This document shows positions 44,690 to 57,926 of a DNA stretch of 64,000 nt, piece after piece. Every line of letters begins with the position of its first letter. Position 1 is the stretch's first letter. Source of the stretch: Ottelia alismoides (Eukaryota; Streptophyta; Magnoliopsida; Alismatales; Hydrocharitaceae); contig JAZKJV010010760.1 in assembly GCA_037367405.1 (NCBI GenBank), positions 822,001 through 886,000 of the forward strand, given 5' to 3'. The notes under the pieces are model-generated. The model saw nothing but the letters and a program-made list of their open reading frames with translations, was not told the origin of the DNA and made no database searches. Both the position numbers and the translations under genes were made by a program.

Positions 44690-45329
44690 AACACTCGATA
44701 GATGATTCATTGCAAAATATTCAAAAGAGTGATAACCTTTAAAATCGGGACTCCTAAAGAAAACTCGACCCTAAAACAAATGTAAAGGTAAAATTCTTGT
44801 TTTGGAGAAATTAACCCCCTCTTTGTTTGATTTTACCTGCAAGTGACAGAGGGACAAACACTAGTATATAGCCAAATCGGATTTTTATATAGACTACAGG
44901 TTCTATAAAAATGATTAACTACTTCTCAGTGAGGAAATGCAGGTAGCCGGTATACGATCCAGATTTTCTTAGTAGAGTGGGTTGTTTAGAGGACACTGTA
45001 ATTCTTTGTCGTCAAGTAACGGGTAGCTGTATTTTTACGGTCCGTACTTATTCCCATTCTAGCTAAAAGTAGGTCGAACTAGTTGTTAGAATCAAGTCAG
45101 TATGCAGGGAAATCTAAACACATAATAGCTCGTTAACTCTTTCAAAGATTGTATTTATCACCAACTAAAATAGACTAGATAAAAGATCAAACTCTTACGG
45201 TCTCCACTTGTGTGAGTTGGTGAAAAGGGGGTTTATATTGTGTATTGATTGCTAGTGATAGAGTTCCTTCCGCACTCTTCGTGCCCTCTACTAATATTCC
45301 TCTTACATTGACCTCTGTGTTCCTTCATC
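44690..45329 (+). other. Truncated leader of C3
   Basis: No PBS follows the LTR end. The sequence starts at a point about 0.9 kb into the leader by comparison with B (GTGATAACCT, AACCCCCTC). The pre-gag box GTGAGTTGGTGAA..TATTGTGTATTGATTG lies at ~45213-45252. Confidence 0.6.
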
Positions 45330-47590
45330 ATGCCTATTGATTTTGAAGTTATCGGATCGGAGCATTCCTCGTTCGGATTTTGCGAACTCATTCCACACTC
45401 CAGTTTATCCATCTTCTATTCGATGGACTCACTTGCCGAATATTCCTCTTTCTCCATTTCACCCTTCACCTCATCCATCAATCCACTATTTGAGATTGTC
45501 TCTAATATTAAACTAGTATCTGAAACTCCATCATTTCTGAGGACTTATCGAGTGCCATGCACATTTTCAGAGTCTGATTTTGGACACTTGATGTCACCCA
45601 AGGGCAAGGGATCCATGGCTGAACAAACCGAGATCAAAAGTATTATATTATCCTATATTCATTACATTCAACCTCATTTAACAAAACAGACTGACTTCCA
45701 GACCGCATTGAGAGATATGATTCTCGAGCTGAGGCAGGACAGATAAGATAGGAGAGAGGAGGATAGAAACAATGGAGGAGGTGGGAATGGGTAAGAAGAA
45801 CCAATTGAGCCAGTGTCTAAGCTGACACTAAAAGATGGCTGTAATCCAAGGGCAGGATAGACAAATTCTTGGATTCAAATCCCTGTGATTCATGGGCATT
45901 TTGAGCTCAAGCCCACAATCTTGCCACTTCTCCTATATTCCATGGAAATATAAACAAAGAGCCTTGCATAGACCTCCAACAATTCAATTGCATTTGCAGA
46001 ATAATACACTATCCGAATGTCCCATTAGAGGTAGTGAAGATGACAACCATCCCGTCCAATGGACAAGGCTTTATATTGGATAAATCACTTGGGAAGGGTT
46101 GTCACTATTTGGGAAGAGTTGAGGTCTACATTTTTTGAAAAAAATATTACCCTCGCGGACGTCTCAACCAAATGTAATCATTGATTGCTAACTTCCCACA
46201 GATGTCCCATGAGCCTATTCATGAGACGTGGGAAAGATTTAAAGACTTAATAGAGAAGTTCCCCTACAATGATATTCCCAAGACAAGCTTAGTGCAAAAT
46301 TTCTTTCGGGGGTTAAGCATAGAAAACTAGAAGTTGGTAGATGCCGCTTGTGGAGGAAGTCACTTCAACAAGGACAGGGATGTCCTTTATCAGATTTTTG
46401 AGGAGATAGCAGAGAGCTCAGCAGCTCTTTCTTCTTTACGTGCCTTTCAAAAACATCCCATTAGCTCTCCTATAGTACCCCACAAGGTTCTCAATATGAC
46501 ATCATCACATGAAGTAGATAAGGTGAACAGATCTAACCATCATTGGGAACCACCTATCCAAAGTGGAAATCATTGAGAAGCAATCCAAGGAGCTTGAGAA
46601 GCTCGAAGTGATCGAACAAAGGATGAAGAACCTGGACAAGATGGCTGAAATCATAAAGCACCTGGAACTTCTTCTCAATAAGATCAACGTAGTTCAGAGT
46701 GCGAGTGCAGCAACCGGTGCTTCTGCTTGGGAGCAGATTTCTTCCACTTCGACCCAGTAGAGTATCAGAGGAACATCCACATTTAAACATATTTACTACG
46801 TGCAGATCCCATATCAGGTCTCGCACCATTCACAACATATAGTCCCGTACTAGCAAGAAGGCCTATACATTCCCGAACAGCAGGCTCCACCTCCACCTAT
46901 CATTCAGGAGGTGAATGGTATCTGGTTCGACCATGAGCGCAACCAGCCTCGTTCGTTAGGGCAAGGTCAGTTGGGTTCACAACAGGTTTAGAGACCCTCC
47001 CACCAATTCCATGGAGGTAGACTGTAGCAATACCATCACCAGCAATTCCAGCCTCGTTATAAGTCTCCACCTCACTTCTAGATCTGGAGACATAACCAGT
47101 AGTAGATGTAGATCGTGTATTTTCCACAGTCTTATCTCTAGTAGACTGCATCTTATGGAAAATATCCACATCCTCCTCCTCCTCCTCCTCATTATTAGCT
47201 ATAGAATGGATACAAATATCCTCCACACTATCAGTCTCAGGGACAGCCTATCATTGAGCATCCAGAGGCCCCTTCAATGAATCCCACACTTGATCAGCTT
47301 GCATTGTTCATGAAGAACATGAACGAACAAACTCAGAGGATCGATGACTTGACGACCACAAAGACACTAATTCCTGCACATGTCGAAGCCAACCCCAACA
47401 ATTTCAGACGCAAGGTGCAGTTACCCCATGACCCATCCATACCTGAGACAGGTATGCCCCTTGATTTTACATGTTTATCTGACGACATTCATCTCAGGAG
47501 CGGTAGGAGATTGCAGCCGCCAACACAACAGTTAGGTTTAGGTGATCGAGCCATTGAGAGAGCTTCATCTTCTACATCATCTTCTTAACC
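45330..47590 (+). pseudogene. Gag relic of C3
   Basis: Athila-type gag broken by many stops and frameshifts. The N-terminal part is a 138-codon frame (45330-45746) with MAEQTEIKSII. The capsid-like domain is recognisable at ~46140-46480 (THETWERFKDL-like region, then AACGGSHFNKD..YQIFEEIAESS). A coiled-coil-like KELEKLEVIEQRMKN segment at 46563-46760 may match the helix in A's Gag. EVNGIWF at ~46910 and LRSGRRL at ~47495 align with EVNGIWY and LRSGRTV in A. Fragmentation shows an old copy. Confidence 0.82.
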
Positions 47591-48478
47591 AATAGTCGAA
47601 AAGTCTAGTGTAGCAGTACCTAAGTATGGAGTTTCATCGCCTTCACCACCACCTTCACATTCACAAGGCAGATGCAGATAACCATCACCAAGGGAGAACA
47701 CACCAGTCGTGGATTCTTCCTCTTCACAAGTAGCAGCATCCCGTTTAGCTTTAGATTCTATTTCTTCTTCACCTATTTTGGACAACACCGTACAGACTTA
47801 TTCTGGCTGTCCTAATGTACATGAGGATTCCCATTTGAATAATTAAAATGCACATTTGAATGTTTCTTCTGATTATGTGCCATTTCCTTCTGCTCTGAAT
47901 AAATCCAAAAAAATCAAAAATTAAAAACAACCTTATCTGATTACCATTGAGTACAAAACATCTTTTTAGAGATGCCATTTCTTAAAGCCATGGAGTACAT
48001 GCCTGCAATGATGAAGGGGATGAAAGAGGCATGTACGCAAAAGCATCAACTGAGGCAGAATAGATGAAAGAAAATTGTAAAACTTATCTTGACCATGGCC
48101 ACAACACATGCCATCAGCAACCACCCACTTAAATGAAAGATAAGGGAGCACCTCACATCCGTTGCCAAATCATCGAACATGAATTCGATCAGACTCTTCT
48201 CGACGATAGTTCCGACATTAATCTTATGCCATCCTCTTTACTAACTGAGTTTGGGTTAGGACCTCTTAAAACGACCAGGACGATCCTTTAGTTTGCTGAT
48301 AAATCGATTAAGTTGCCAAGGGGCATCTTAGAGGATGTTATTGTAACGATGCATGGGATAAAATTCCCTATTGATTTTATTGTCATGGATATGCACACCT
48401 ATACCGTTACTCCATACCCCAATCATACTAGGTGGACTGTTCCTCCGAACTGCCGAAGCATTAGTTGATTAAGGTACA
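47591..48478 (+). pseudogene. Gag-protease linker and protease relic of C3
   Basis: After a degraded linker, ~48170-48475 encodes a protease relic: LLDDSSDINLMPSSL corresponds to the active-site segment of A, and LRTAEALVD with a stop to the LGRPFLRTAKA end. The Asp-Ser/Thr-Gly motif is lost. The relic ends near 48478, where sequence matching the reverse-oriented leader of element D begins, so RT and integrase are missing by rearrangement. Confidence 0.75.
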
Positions 48479-51289
48479 TGTCTAATTGATGAATGTGCAT
48501 TTCATCATATTTATTCATCTACTTTAGCTTAAAATCCCATATAAAAACCAAGATATATTAATAAATCCATATTCTTACTAACTTGCATCTTTGTGTAATT
48601 ATTGTACATTTATTACTATTTTAACCTAAAATAAATAAAAAAATAAAAAAAACAAAGAAAATAAAAGACTATATATATGTAATAGATACAAGCTGGAGCA
48701 AACCCCGAGAGAAGGTCAATACTTGACATGATCGACAAGGAATAACGTAGGGGGAGATAAGGCCAAAAACATCAAAAATCACTTGATACATGTATATATT
48801 CTTCACTTGTATAATATTGTCTATAATACACAATTCGTTAATTATTTCATTTCATCACCTAACACTTTGTAAATAACGATTATTTCTTTTGGAAATTTGT
48901 GAATAAAACCCTCTTGTAAATAACAAAAATAATTTCAATATATATTTTGTTAAATACATCACTCTCCAAAAGCCACTCATCTCAACTTTCAAGATTAATA
49001 TCTTCTCCACCAGAATTCCAACATCATCAAACTTACTTTCATTGTACTCCAAATTAAATTATCTTTAAAATGGAGGTTATTTCATAAAATTTTTAGTTAA
49101 GGTGTGAAATGTGTCCAGTTAGGGGTAGTACTGTATATTATACATATAAATACACACTATATTTATATATTATTTTCTTATGCATAATTTTGAATATTGT
49201 ATATATTGTATTTAACTCATATAAAATACAAAAAAAATTACAAAATAAAAAAGTCAACAAAAATAAAATCCTGTATATATTGTATATGTATCACCATGTA
49301 TATATTGTACTTACGCCCATTTAATTAACCCAATTAATTAACTCATACAATAAAATAAAGATACCGTTAAAAACCTTGATGTACATAGGTATACATACCT
49401 ATAAATAATACCATCTATTTATTTTGACCATCGTAATTATATTATTTATTTAATTAAAAATCCTTAAAATAAACTTTAAATTATTCTTAATATTTTTTAT
49501 TTGTATGTAATTAAATAAATCCATTCTTGTTTTTTATTGATTTATTTAACATTTTTTACATTGTTATGTCGTGTAGCCTATTTTGGACTTATTCCATGCG
49601 CTTTATGATTGGCCAATCCTGGGTCTGTTGACCCAGATCAACTCCTCAGCTGCGCCCCCTTCCTCTGCTGATCTCGCGCTGGCCATTACTTCTCGAATTT
49701 CTCACCATGCACTTGATAATTAACCACCTTTCTTGCTTGTTCGTTCTCCTACGTGTTAGCTCCACCGATCACTTCACGGATATCTCCCATTTTCAATTTT
49801 AAAAAACACCGGAACCTCATCTTTAAATAAACCCCATTCACCTCCAATGAGGAACTAATATGTCTTCAACCCATTTCTTGGTCGATGATCAATCCCTAGA
49901 GAAAACAGTTGTGACAGAGCCGTTGTTCTACAATTTGGAGCACTAGATTTCAAGTGAAGGAAGCAATTCACCCATGTCGCCGACGAGTACCATCGCATGT
50001 CTTCGCCTCTTTGCCAACTACAGATCAAGGCGTCTTCGTTCCCGTTTCTTATCCCTAGGTATCTTAGAGAGTTCAGTTTTACTTTAGAGCTTGTTTTGTG
50101 TTTTGATTTCATTAGAATCACTCAGATCTGTAAATCGCTTTCAACCTTCGATCTGTACTATCGGAGGATCTCCAATCATCTAAACCAAATTCTGACCACA
50201 CCATCACTTTCACTAGACTCCTCTCCCCCTTCTCCAATCTTTACCCATCTCCAGATCGCTTCAGATCAAGAGCCTGGTCTCCACTCCGACCACCTACACC
50301 GGAGACCCTCCTCCATCCACTATTTCATACACCTTTGACCTAATCTTTGGTCAGATGAACCCTCCGAGCATGACCTTTCAATTGCAGGTCTCAGGAGCTC
50401 ATGGGAACATGTGAAGGGCAGCGCACAGATCAAGAACAGGTTCCTGGAGCAGCATATCTTGATCTCCTTCTAGATCTTTGCTCTGGTGTTATCTCGCTGA
50501 TCCAAGGTGTTCATCAGACGCGGAATGACTCGTGCCATCTTATGAGGTTGATTTGAAGCATATCCATTGATGGATGAGGGAGATCCACGCAATTCAAGTT
50601 CAACAGAGAGCCACAGTTTCCCAGTTCATCCAGATCCTTTCAGCACCATCCAATCCATAACAACTCCCCCAGATTCTATTTCAACCATCTGTGAGCCCCA
50701 ATTCTAAGCCCCTAATGGTGGATCAAGATATGATCGTGACCTTCAACGCACGCTTCAATTTCCACCATCCGATCAGACTTCAGAGCATCCGATCTGCTTA
50801 CGCCTCCACGTCATATTTAGGGTAAAAATACATCAATACCCTTTATCTTTTTCTTATTCGCCAACAAGTCCCCAATGGACACGTGTATGTAATTCCTGGA
50901 TTTGAATAATTGAATTTTACATCCCGCATTATATTTTATTTGCAAATTAGGTCCTATTTGAACTGAGAGCGTGCCTTGCACGTGTTATTTATGTAAATTA
51001 CAGTATATTGTCTGCATTTGTATGTTACTATTTAGACCCTTGAATTCTTTAATTTACATTTCAGTACAATCCAATAAGGCACACGTGCATTGGCATGTGT
51101 GTTTCTAGAAATTTTGCATCATTAGCCCTGTGATTTTATTACTTGTTATCATTTCACCTGCAAAGTTTAATTATTTTCATTTATACCCCTGTTTGCCTGC
51201 ATTTAATTTGCATGTTTCAAATCAATTAAAAATTAGAAAAAGACCTTTAAAACTTCCATAAAATTCAAGTAGACTCCTATGAGACCATA

Positions 51290-54269
51290 TTATGAATTCA
51301 TGATTCATTAACACTTCTGTCGCATTTTGTCTTAAAACCCTTAACAAATACATGTAAATATTCATTAATTTCCACATTTTATTAAACCATATTCATGAAT
51401 AAAAAATGGACTTTTATGCATTAAAAATATATAAATAAATAAAGAATAAAAAATAATAAATAAAGAAAAGAAAAGAAGGCAGATTGTATATATGTATATA
51501 TGTACAATATGACTCAGAAAATATAAATATAGCTGAAAGATATATTTATATAACCTAACCCCTGAGACCAAGTCAGTAGGGATTAGTCGACAAACAAACA
51601 AGTAGGGGGAGATAAGGGAAGAAAACCATAAAAATAATTAAAGTACACTCCACACATTATTCAATATTTATCAAGTAATTATCAAATCTTCAATGATTTT
51701 TATTTAAATCATATAAACATATTTCCATCAAATTCTTTTCCTAATTATTTATAAAAATGTATAAAAATATAAAAATAAGTTAAAAATATTATCTTGTATA
51801 TATGCCAAGAAATCCAACTTTTAAATTGTCAAAATCTCAACTTTTGAACATCATAACTTCCTCATACGAACTCCAATTTCACTCTACCCACCTTTAAAGC
51901 TCCTAAAATAATATTCTCTAATTTATAAAGGTGGTTTCATTGAAATCGGGACCCGTTTGCAAAAAGTCGATTTTGGGACCTAATGACAACGTGGTTTCTA
52001 GGCTATTTATTTTATTTAGAACACATTATTTATAGTTTTATTAATTTTATAATTTTTAATTATTTTCATGATATTGTATTTTCACCATGATTTATTTCGG
52101 AATTTTTGGAGCTTATTTATTATTTTAATAAAATCCAAAACCCTAATATTTAGATGAAATTGAACCATCTAACTTATACCTGTATTTTTTAATATATCTA
52201 AATTATTTTATTAAAATCCACAAAAAATTCATAAATGTATTATTTATTATTCTAATAATTTATAAAATAAAAATTTAATAAATAATTAATTATTTATTGA
52301 ATTAAAAATTCAATACCTTAATTAAGTATTATTTATACCAAGTTATTAATATAATATTTATATATCGAATAGTATTTATTATTTACAAAAATAAATATAT
52401 CATAATTTTGATAATTTAATTATCTATATTTTTCGTTTTTATACCTATTTAAAATAATGTCATTTATTATTTATTACATAATTTATAAGTATTTTAAACA
52501 TCTGGCCAACCAGGTGCTGACACCTGTCAGCACCTGGTTCTTCTTCAAGAACTCAGGTCGTTGGAATTCTGTTCCAACGCCCGATCTTCACCTAATTATT
52601 CCACTCACACCTTAACTTATTCACTTGATCCCAACCCTCCATATTCTTCTCATAACTTCCCTAATCCACGCATACCATTGATCATCTCCAAACTTCCTAC
52701 CGATTCATCTATAATCGCCCCTAAAGTTGGCGCGAGCCAACTCTCCAACTTCTCCAGAACAAACTTGAACCCCTAGTTCTAGTGCCCGACCCTCCTCCTT
52801 CCTCGTCCCGTTCCATCCAATTGCGGCGGTGACAGAACCAATTAGCCGTCCTGTGTGGAAGAAGGAAGATCAAGGAGACGTTCCACGGTGTTAGCTCGCC
52901 TTGAATTGCTCGCCTCGCGTGTGTGGATCTCTAGGTACATCGACCTGTTGAGCGACGACCTGGAAGTCATAAACTTCCAGTTCTCAGGTAATTCATTCAC
53001 CTTTCACCACTTTATTTCTTGATATATGTGTCCCTATTAGTGAGATCAACTCCGTGGTTAGAATCTCTAATCATCATCCTTAATCGCACACTTAAATCAA
53101 ACCTCCAAAACCATTGCAAATTTCCCCAAGATCATTCCCACATTCTTCCCATTCACATATCTTTCTTAATTCTGGAAACACCTTCTGTAACTTGCAAAAT
53201 CTAATTTTCTTGGGCGATTTCTTCGCAAATCGAGCAACATAAATATTATTAGCAGGTTCCCTCATCATCTGGAGCATAAAACAACCAATCTGGAGCTTTG
53301 AAGATCTAAGAAAGATAAAAATAAGAGACATCTTCAACAACCTCCAGGACAACTGGAATTGCCATCTCCCTCGAAGAAGCCTTGCCGCTTTCCGCCACCT
53401 TTGGAGGAGCTCAACTGCAGGTGAGCTCGAGGGGTGAAGGAGTCACCCCTCTGGCCCTACAGGAGGCCCAAGCTACTCGTCAGTCACCAGAGAAAAGTTA
53501 GAGAAGGAATCCCCATCGCTACCTGCGTAAGAACTGAAGAATAACCCAAGAACACCAGGTGCTACAGGTGTGCGACACGTGGTGCACTTGGACAGTTCAG
53601 ATCACACTCCGCCTTCTAATCTTGATCGTCCGTAGCGAACCGGTGTGAAAATTGCAACATCAACCAGCTAAGTTCCAAACTTTCAAACGCACCCAAAGCT
53701 TTCCAGAAATTGCATTTAGGTCTCCGCACATGGACCTAAATGCAATTCTTTTAGTTTCTTTTCATTTCAGTCACTACAGGGACCTTTCTATAATAAAACT
53801 AAATACTTTTTTACAGTTATGCCCCTGTCTTGTAGGGGCTGATTGGACCTCGAATTGTTGTATTTTTCTGCGATTTTTTAGGGTAGCTTGATAACTACCC
53901 AAGATATTTTTCGAGTATTTTCTCTGTATTTTTTGTCCCTTTGTTGTGTTGTTTTGATTTTTGTCTTTTCGAGTTATATTCGAACTGGATTTTTTTTTCA
54001 ATTTTCTTACTTTGTAAAATCAATAATAAAAGAGGATTTTCTTGGAATTCTTTACTTATCTTGAAAACTACCATTTTAATATTCTGCCTCCTTGAGTTCG
54101 ACCCAGGCACACTCACCTGGTAAAATTAGTAGCGAACGATAAAATAGGATTTTCTTTCTCTCCTATTTTTATCGTAATTTTTATTTGATTCAACGTGTTC
54201 CCTCTCCGTGGCTTTCCCTCTCTCTACAACCGACAATCTATTAAACCGCAGGTCGGGACCGCGTTATCA
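51290..54269 (+). repeat. Solo LTR G inside F
   Basis: Starts TTATGAATTCATGATTCATTA (mutated terminal hairpin) and ends GTTATCA. It is flanked by CCATA (51285-51289) and CCATC (54270-54274). It has the usual block order: CCTAACCCCTGAGACCA.GTC near 51551, the palindrome at 52508-52539 and a U5-like GAGTTCGACC near 54094. A second U5-like end at 54960-55178 belongs to F, which explains the apparent doubling. Confidence 0.7.
52508..52539. repeat. Perfect 15-bp inverted repeat in LTR G
   Basis: AACCAGGTGCTGACA and TGTCAGCACCTGGTT are separated by CC. It shares the GCTGACA / TGTCAGC part with the U3 palindrome of element A (6609-6647), though the family is different. Confidence 0.7.
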
Positions 54270-55178
54270 CCATCTTGTATCCATAACTTTTATATTGCAT
54301 TTTCATCATTTTTCTTATTTATAAAAATTCAAAAACAACCTCAAAACGTCGTATTTGCACTTAAAATGTCTTAAAAATTATAAAAACTTCACCAAAAATT
54401 TTAAATCATATTTTCATATTTTGCATTATTTTAATTTCTGACCAATTTTCATATTTTGATCATCTATAAAAACCTTAATAAATCATATAAAATCAATTAA
54501 AGACAAAAAATTCATTAAATTGCTTTCTGAAAAATGCAAAAAATTATCTTTTAATCTTTATCTATTTCATCCATTTTTTCCTTTATTCATTATTTTAAAA
54601 TTTTAAAAATATTCCTTTTATCCCCTATTTATTTAATTCCCTAGTTTTAATTTATTTAAATATTTTAAAAATTGTGAAAAATTCTGGAAAAATAATAAAA
54701 ACATTAGAAAATTATCCAAAACCCAAATATAATTTTTCTTTAAATACTTGCTATTAAAAAAGAAAATCCTAAAAGAGTACTTTGTCTTAAAATTGTTCTT
54801 TTCATTTTCTTCAATCATTTTATTGATTCTAAAAAATAAGAAAAATAGAAAACTAAAAAATATAAAATATTAATTCATAAAAAAATAAATATACAAAATT
54901 TCCTAAAAAATACAAAAAGCCAAGCATAGTGAGCATAAAGATTCTTTTATTCTTTTATTGATTCTTCTTTGCATAGAATAACCCTCGGGATTTTTGTAGG
55001 CTCCTTGGGTTCTATCCTATTGCTATATAGGTAAATTAAATAGCATTTTCTCGTGCGACATTTTTATTTAATTTTGGCTTTAGAAAAAGAATAAATTTTT
55101 GTTGAAGGATTTTTAGGGTTGCAACGACATTGCACATAATTCATCCATATTAAAACCCTGAAGATTCCATGCCCAACT

Positions 55179-55703
55179 CTAACCTACAAGCCACTCATGT
55201 CAAGCCCTACCCTCACAAGAGAGTGAAACAAGTCTTGACACACCACAAAAATAATGTCCAATATTCGTGTACACATACGAGATCCCAAACTTAATCTGCT
55301 GGAAATAAGAAATTACCAAAATTATAACAAATTAATTACGAAAATTAAATAAATGTCAAAAATAAATATTAAAACTCCATGCTTTCTTATGACTCAACTC
55401 GATCTTAATTTTAATGCATTCTTTCAGTTGGCCTATTTCCCAAAAAAGCCGGTCTCCAATGCTCCTGAGATGCTAGACCACCTAAGTATCCACTCCATCA
55501 TGTCGGGTCCCTTGCACAAAAATAAGATGGTTTTAGAGAGAGACATAAAATAAAATAAAGGAAACAAAATAAATAATTACAGGAAAATAACTAGAAAGAT
55601 AATTACAAGAAAAATCAGGGGTCAGAATACCCGGGGGTGGAAAATCTAAAACCTAAATTTTCTAAAAATCTATCAAAGCCATGCCTCCACAACACCAACA
55701 CCA
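55179..55703 (-). other. Leader and decayed PBS of element D
   Basis: Minus-strand match to A's leader (16070-16560), including the stem-loop (55199-55239) and the block starting CTCGATCTTA. The PBS position (plus 55686-55703) keeps only about 11 of 18 tRNA-Asp matches. The leader continues left of F for ~10 bp to the junction with C3; gag and pol of D are absent. Confidence 0.7.
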
Positions 55704-55705
55704 TT

Positions 55706-57895
55706 TGAAGAACCCAAAATAACCCTGATTAATTTTATCATTTTTTATCATAGTAGTCATGCACATAGGATTAATTTAAAAAGATCACTAAATTAACTAT
55801 TCAATTAAAAGCGAGCGATCAAATTTCTATTTTACTTGGGCAAGCCTGAGGTCGAACTCTGGGAGGCCATTATCTCCATAGGTCAATTAATAGGTGATCC
55901 AAAATTTAGGTTTTCAAAGAGGAAATTCTTTTAATTTTTTTATGCTAAAGAAAATAATGCTATGATGTGTTGTGAGAGAAATAAATAAACATAATCTTTT
56001 TGTTATTTTTAAATGATGATGAAAATGATGCAATGACGAGTGTGATAAAGGAGCAAACCATATGGAAAAACCAAGACCAATCAAGCCATTGAATTACCAC
56101 GGTCCCCAATGATCAATTACAGATATTTATGTTTAATTAACATGCATAATTTCCCAAATTAATATCCCCAAATTTCATAATATATTTAGTAAAAATATCA
56201 ATAATAAAAAGTAGAAGGGTTCATTAAATCAAATAAAATCCTTCATTAATCAATATTCAAATAATGTCACCAAAGATAGATCACACTCTTCTATGAGATA
56301 GAGGATCAAGTAAGCTTTAAAATGACACTGTGCATCAAAATATGATAAATAGTTCACAAGATATGATTATTTGAAGTTGTAGGGACTAAACTGTAACTAA
56401 AATATTTAAAATTTTGCAGGCATACCCATCTGAAGGAATTTTCTATAATGCTTGGAAGACAGATGGACTTCTGTAATTTACCCCCGGGGGGGGTGTACTT
56501 TTTGTGCTAAATCTTTAAGTCACGAGGATCTACATGCAAATAGTCCGAGCGTCACACTCAACAGGCTTGACTTGGACCTCCTTATAGTCCCGCGACATGC
56601 ATGGGCTATAGCACAACATTCCCTTCCGTACGTGATTGGTCACATGGGAAGCAGAGGCTCAATAGGTGGCTCATTTCCTACCCCCCACATGGCTATTCTG
56701 GCTGCTTTAGATCCACCCGAAGCAGGATGCTCGGTGGTGGCTCTAGAGAGATATGGACCCTCCGATGAGGCTGGATCCTACAACGAAACTTTAGGTGAAT
56801 CTCGACGGTAGTGATTAGCCTTGTTCTTCATTGTACGTGATTTGGAGTGCCTAGAGATTGGTTCTCCCTCGGTTTGTATTCTCTGTCGGCTTGCTTGTGC
56901 TCTAGTGGTCATGCTCTTTTCTCTTGGAGGACATAAGGATTGGGGGGGGGGGGGGGCAGGGGCGTTGGACTATGGTAGAGTAGACAACATCGATTTTGGC
57001 TATGGACACTAGTAATTGAGAGCCTCGTCTCAAGAAAGAAGCTTGGCCTTGCATTATGGTTAAAAAGAAAGAGACATACGGTAGCGCTCCACTCTTGTCT
57101 AAGAGATTAGGAGTGGTGTTGGCAAGGGGTTGCGATGTGAAGAAGAGAAGAATGCGGAGAGAAAGTGAGGGTGATGATGATCAGGACGATGGTCAGGGGT
57201 GAAAGATGAGTTTAATGTGAACAATAGGAAGAAGAGGAAAGAACGAGAATACAGAAGAAGAAAGGGACAAGGAAATACGAGATCGACTGGGTAGGAAGAG
57301 TGAAAATGAGATAAGAGGTATACTTGAGACAGAGGATGCGATATTGCTTGGGGAGTACGGTCGAGGCAAGGAGGGGTCGGTTGGGGTGTCACCACCCTAA
57401 TGGAGCCAGCAAGCTCGAGATGCTTGTGTAGCAGCTTGGAGAAGTTGTATCATGTACCAGAGATCCACGAATCTCGCTAGAGATGGGAGGTCATCCCTCG
57501 ATCGGAAGGCAAGTTCCTATGTCACTATACCTCATCTGGGAGCTATCTCTCTCTCTCTCTCTCATGGGAAAAAAATACATATGTGCGATGGGGGGAGCAT
57601 ATCTTCATTGCTAGTTGGGAGTCATGGGGTTGCAACCATCGCAAGAGGCGGGGGACGTGAGCTAGGTTGCGGGTCGTGTGAGCGAGAGGGGGAAGAAGGA
57701 GATGCAGGCAGTTGCGCTATGCGAAGCATGCATGGTGGTGGATGGGGCCTTTAGATGTCACACGTAATGGGGAGGTGAGTACAATCACATGCGTCACACA
57801 TGAGGATGAGGGAGAAGAGATGTGGGGCCATGTGGTCCTCCCATGTGATAATGAGATAAAAATTTAAAACAAAAATAAGAATTAAAAATAATAAA

Positions 57896-57926
<31 letters not shown>

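Larger units (their letters stand above)
48487..55178 (+). repeat. Solo LTR F, split by solo LTR G
   Basis: Starts TGATGAATGTGC (terminal hairpin) and ends CCCAACT (CCCAACA in relatives). It is flanked by CTAAT (48482-48486) and CTAAC (55179-55183), a 4/5 target duplication. No internal region of its own is present, so it is a solo LTR. Without G it is about 3.7 kb, like the C LTRs. A TATA-like CTTTAAATAAACC is near 49823. The flanks together restore a continuous match to the A-type leader, which confirms that F inserted into element D's leader. Confidence 0.75.

Noticed and set aside
57890..57924. AAT microsatellite, CT run at 57549 and G-runs at 18412 and 56941
   Set aside because: Ordinary slippage repeats within LTRs; no special role is suggested by context.
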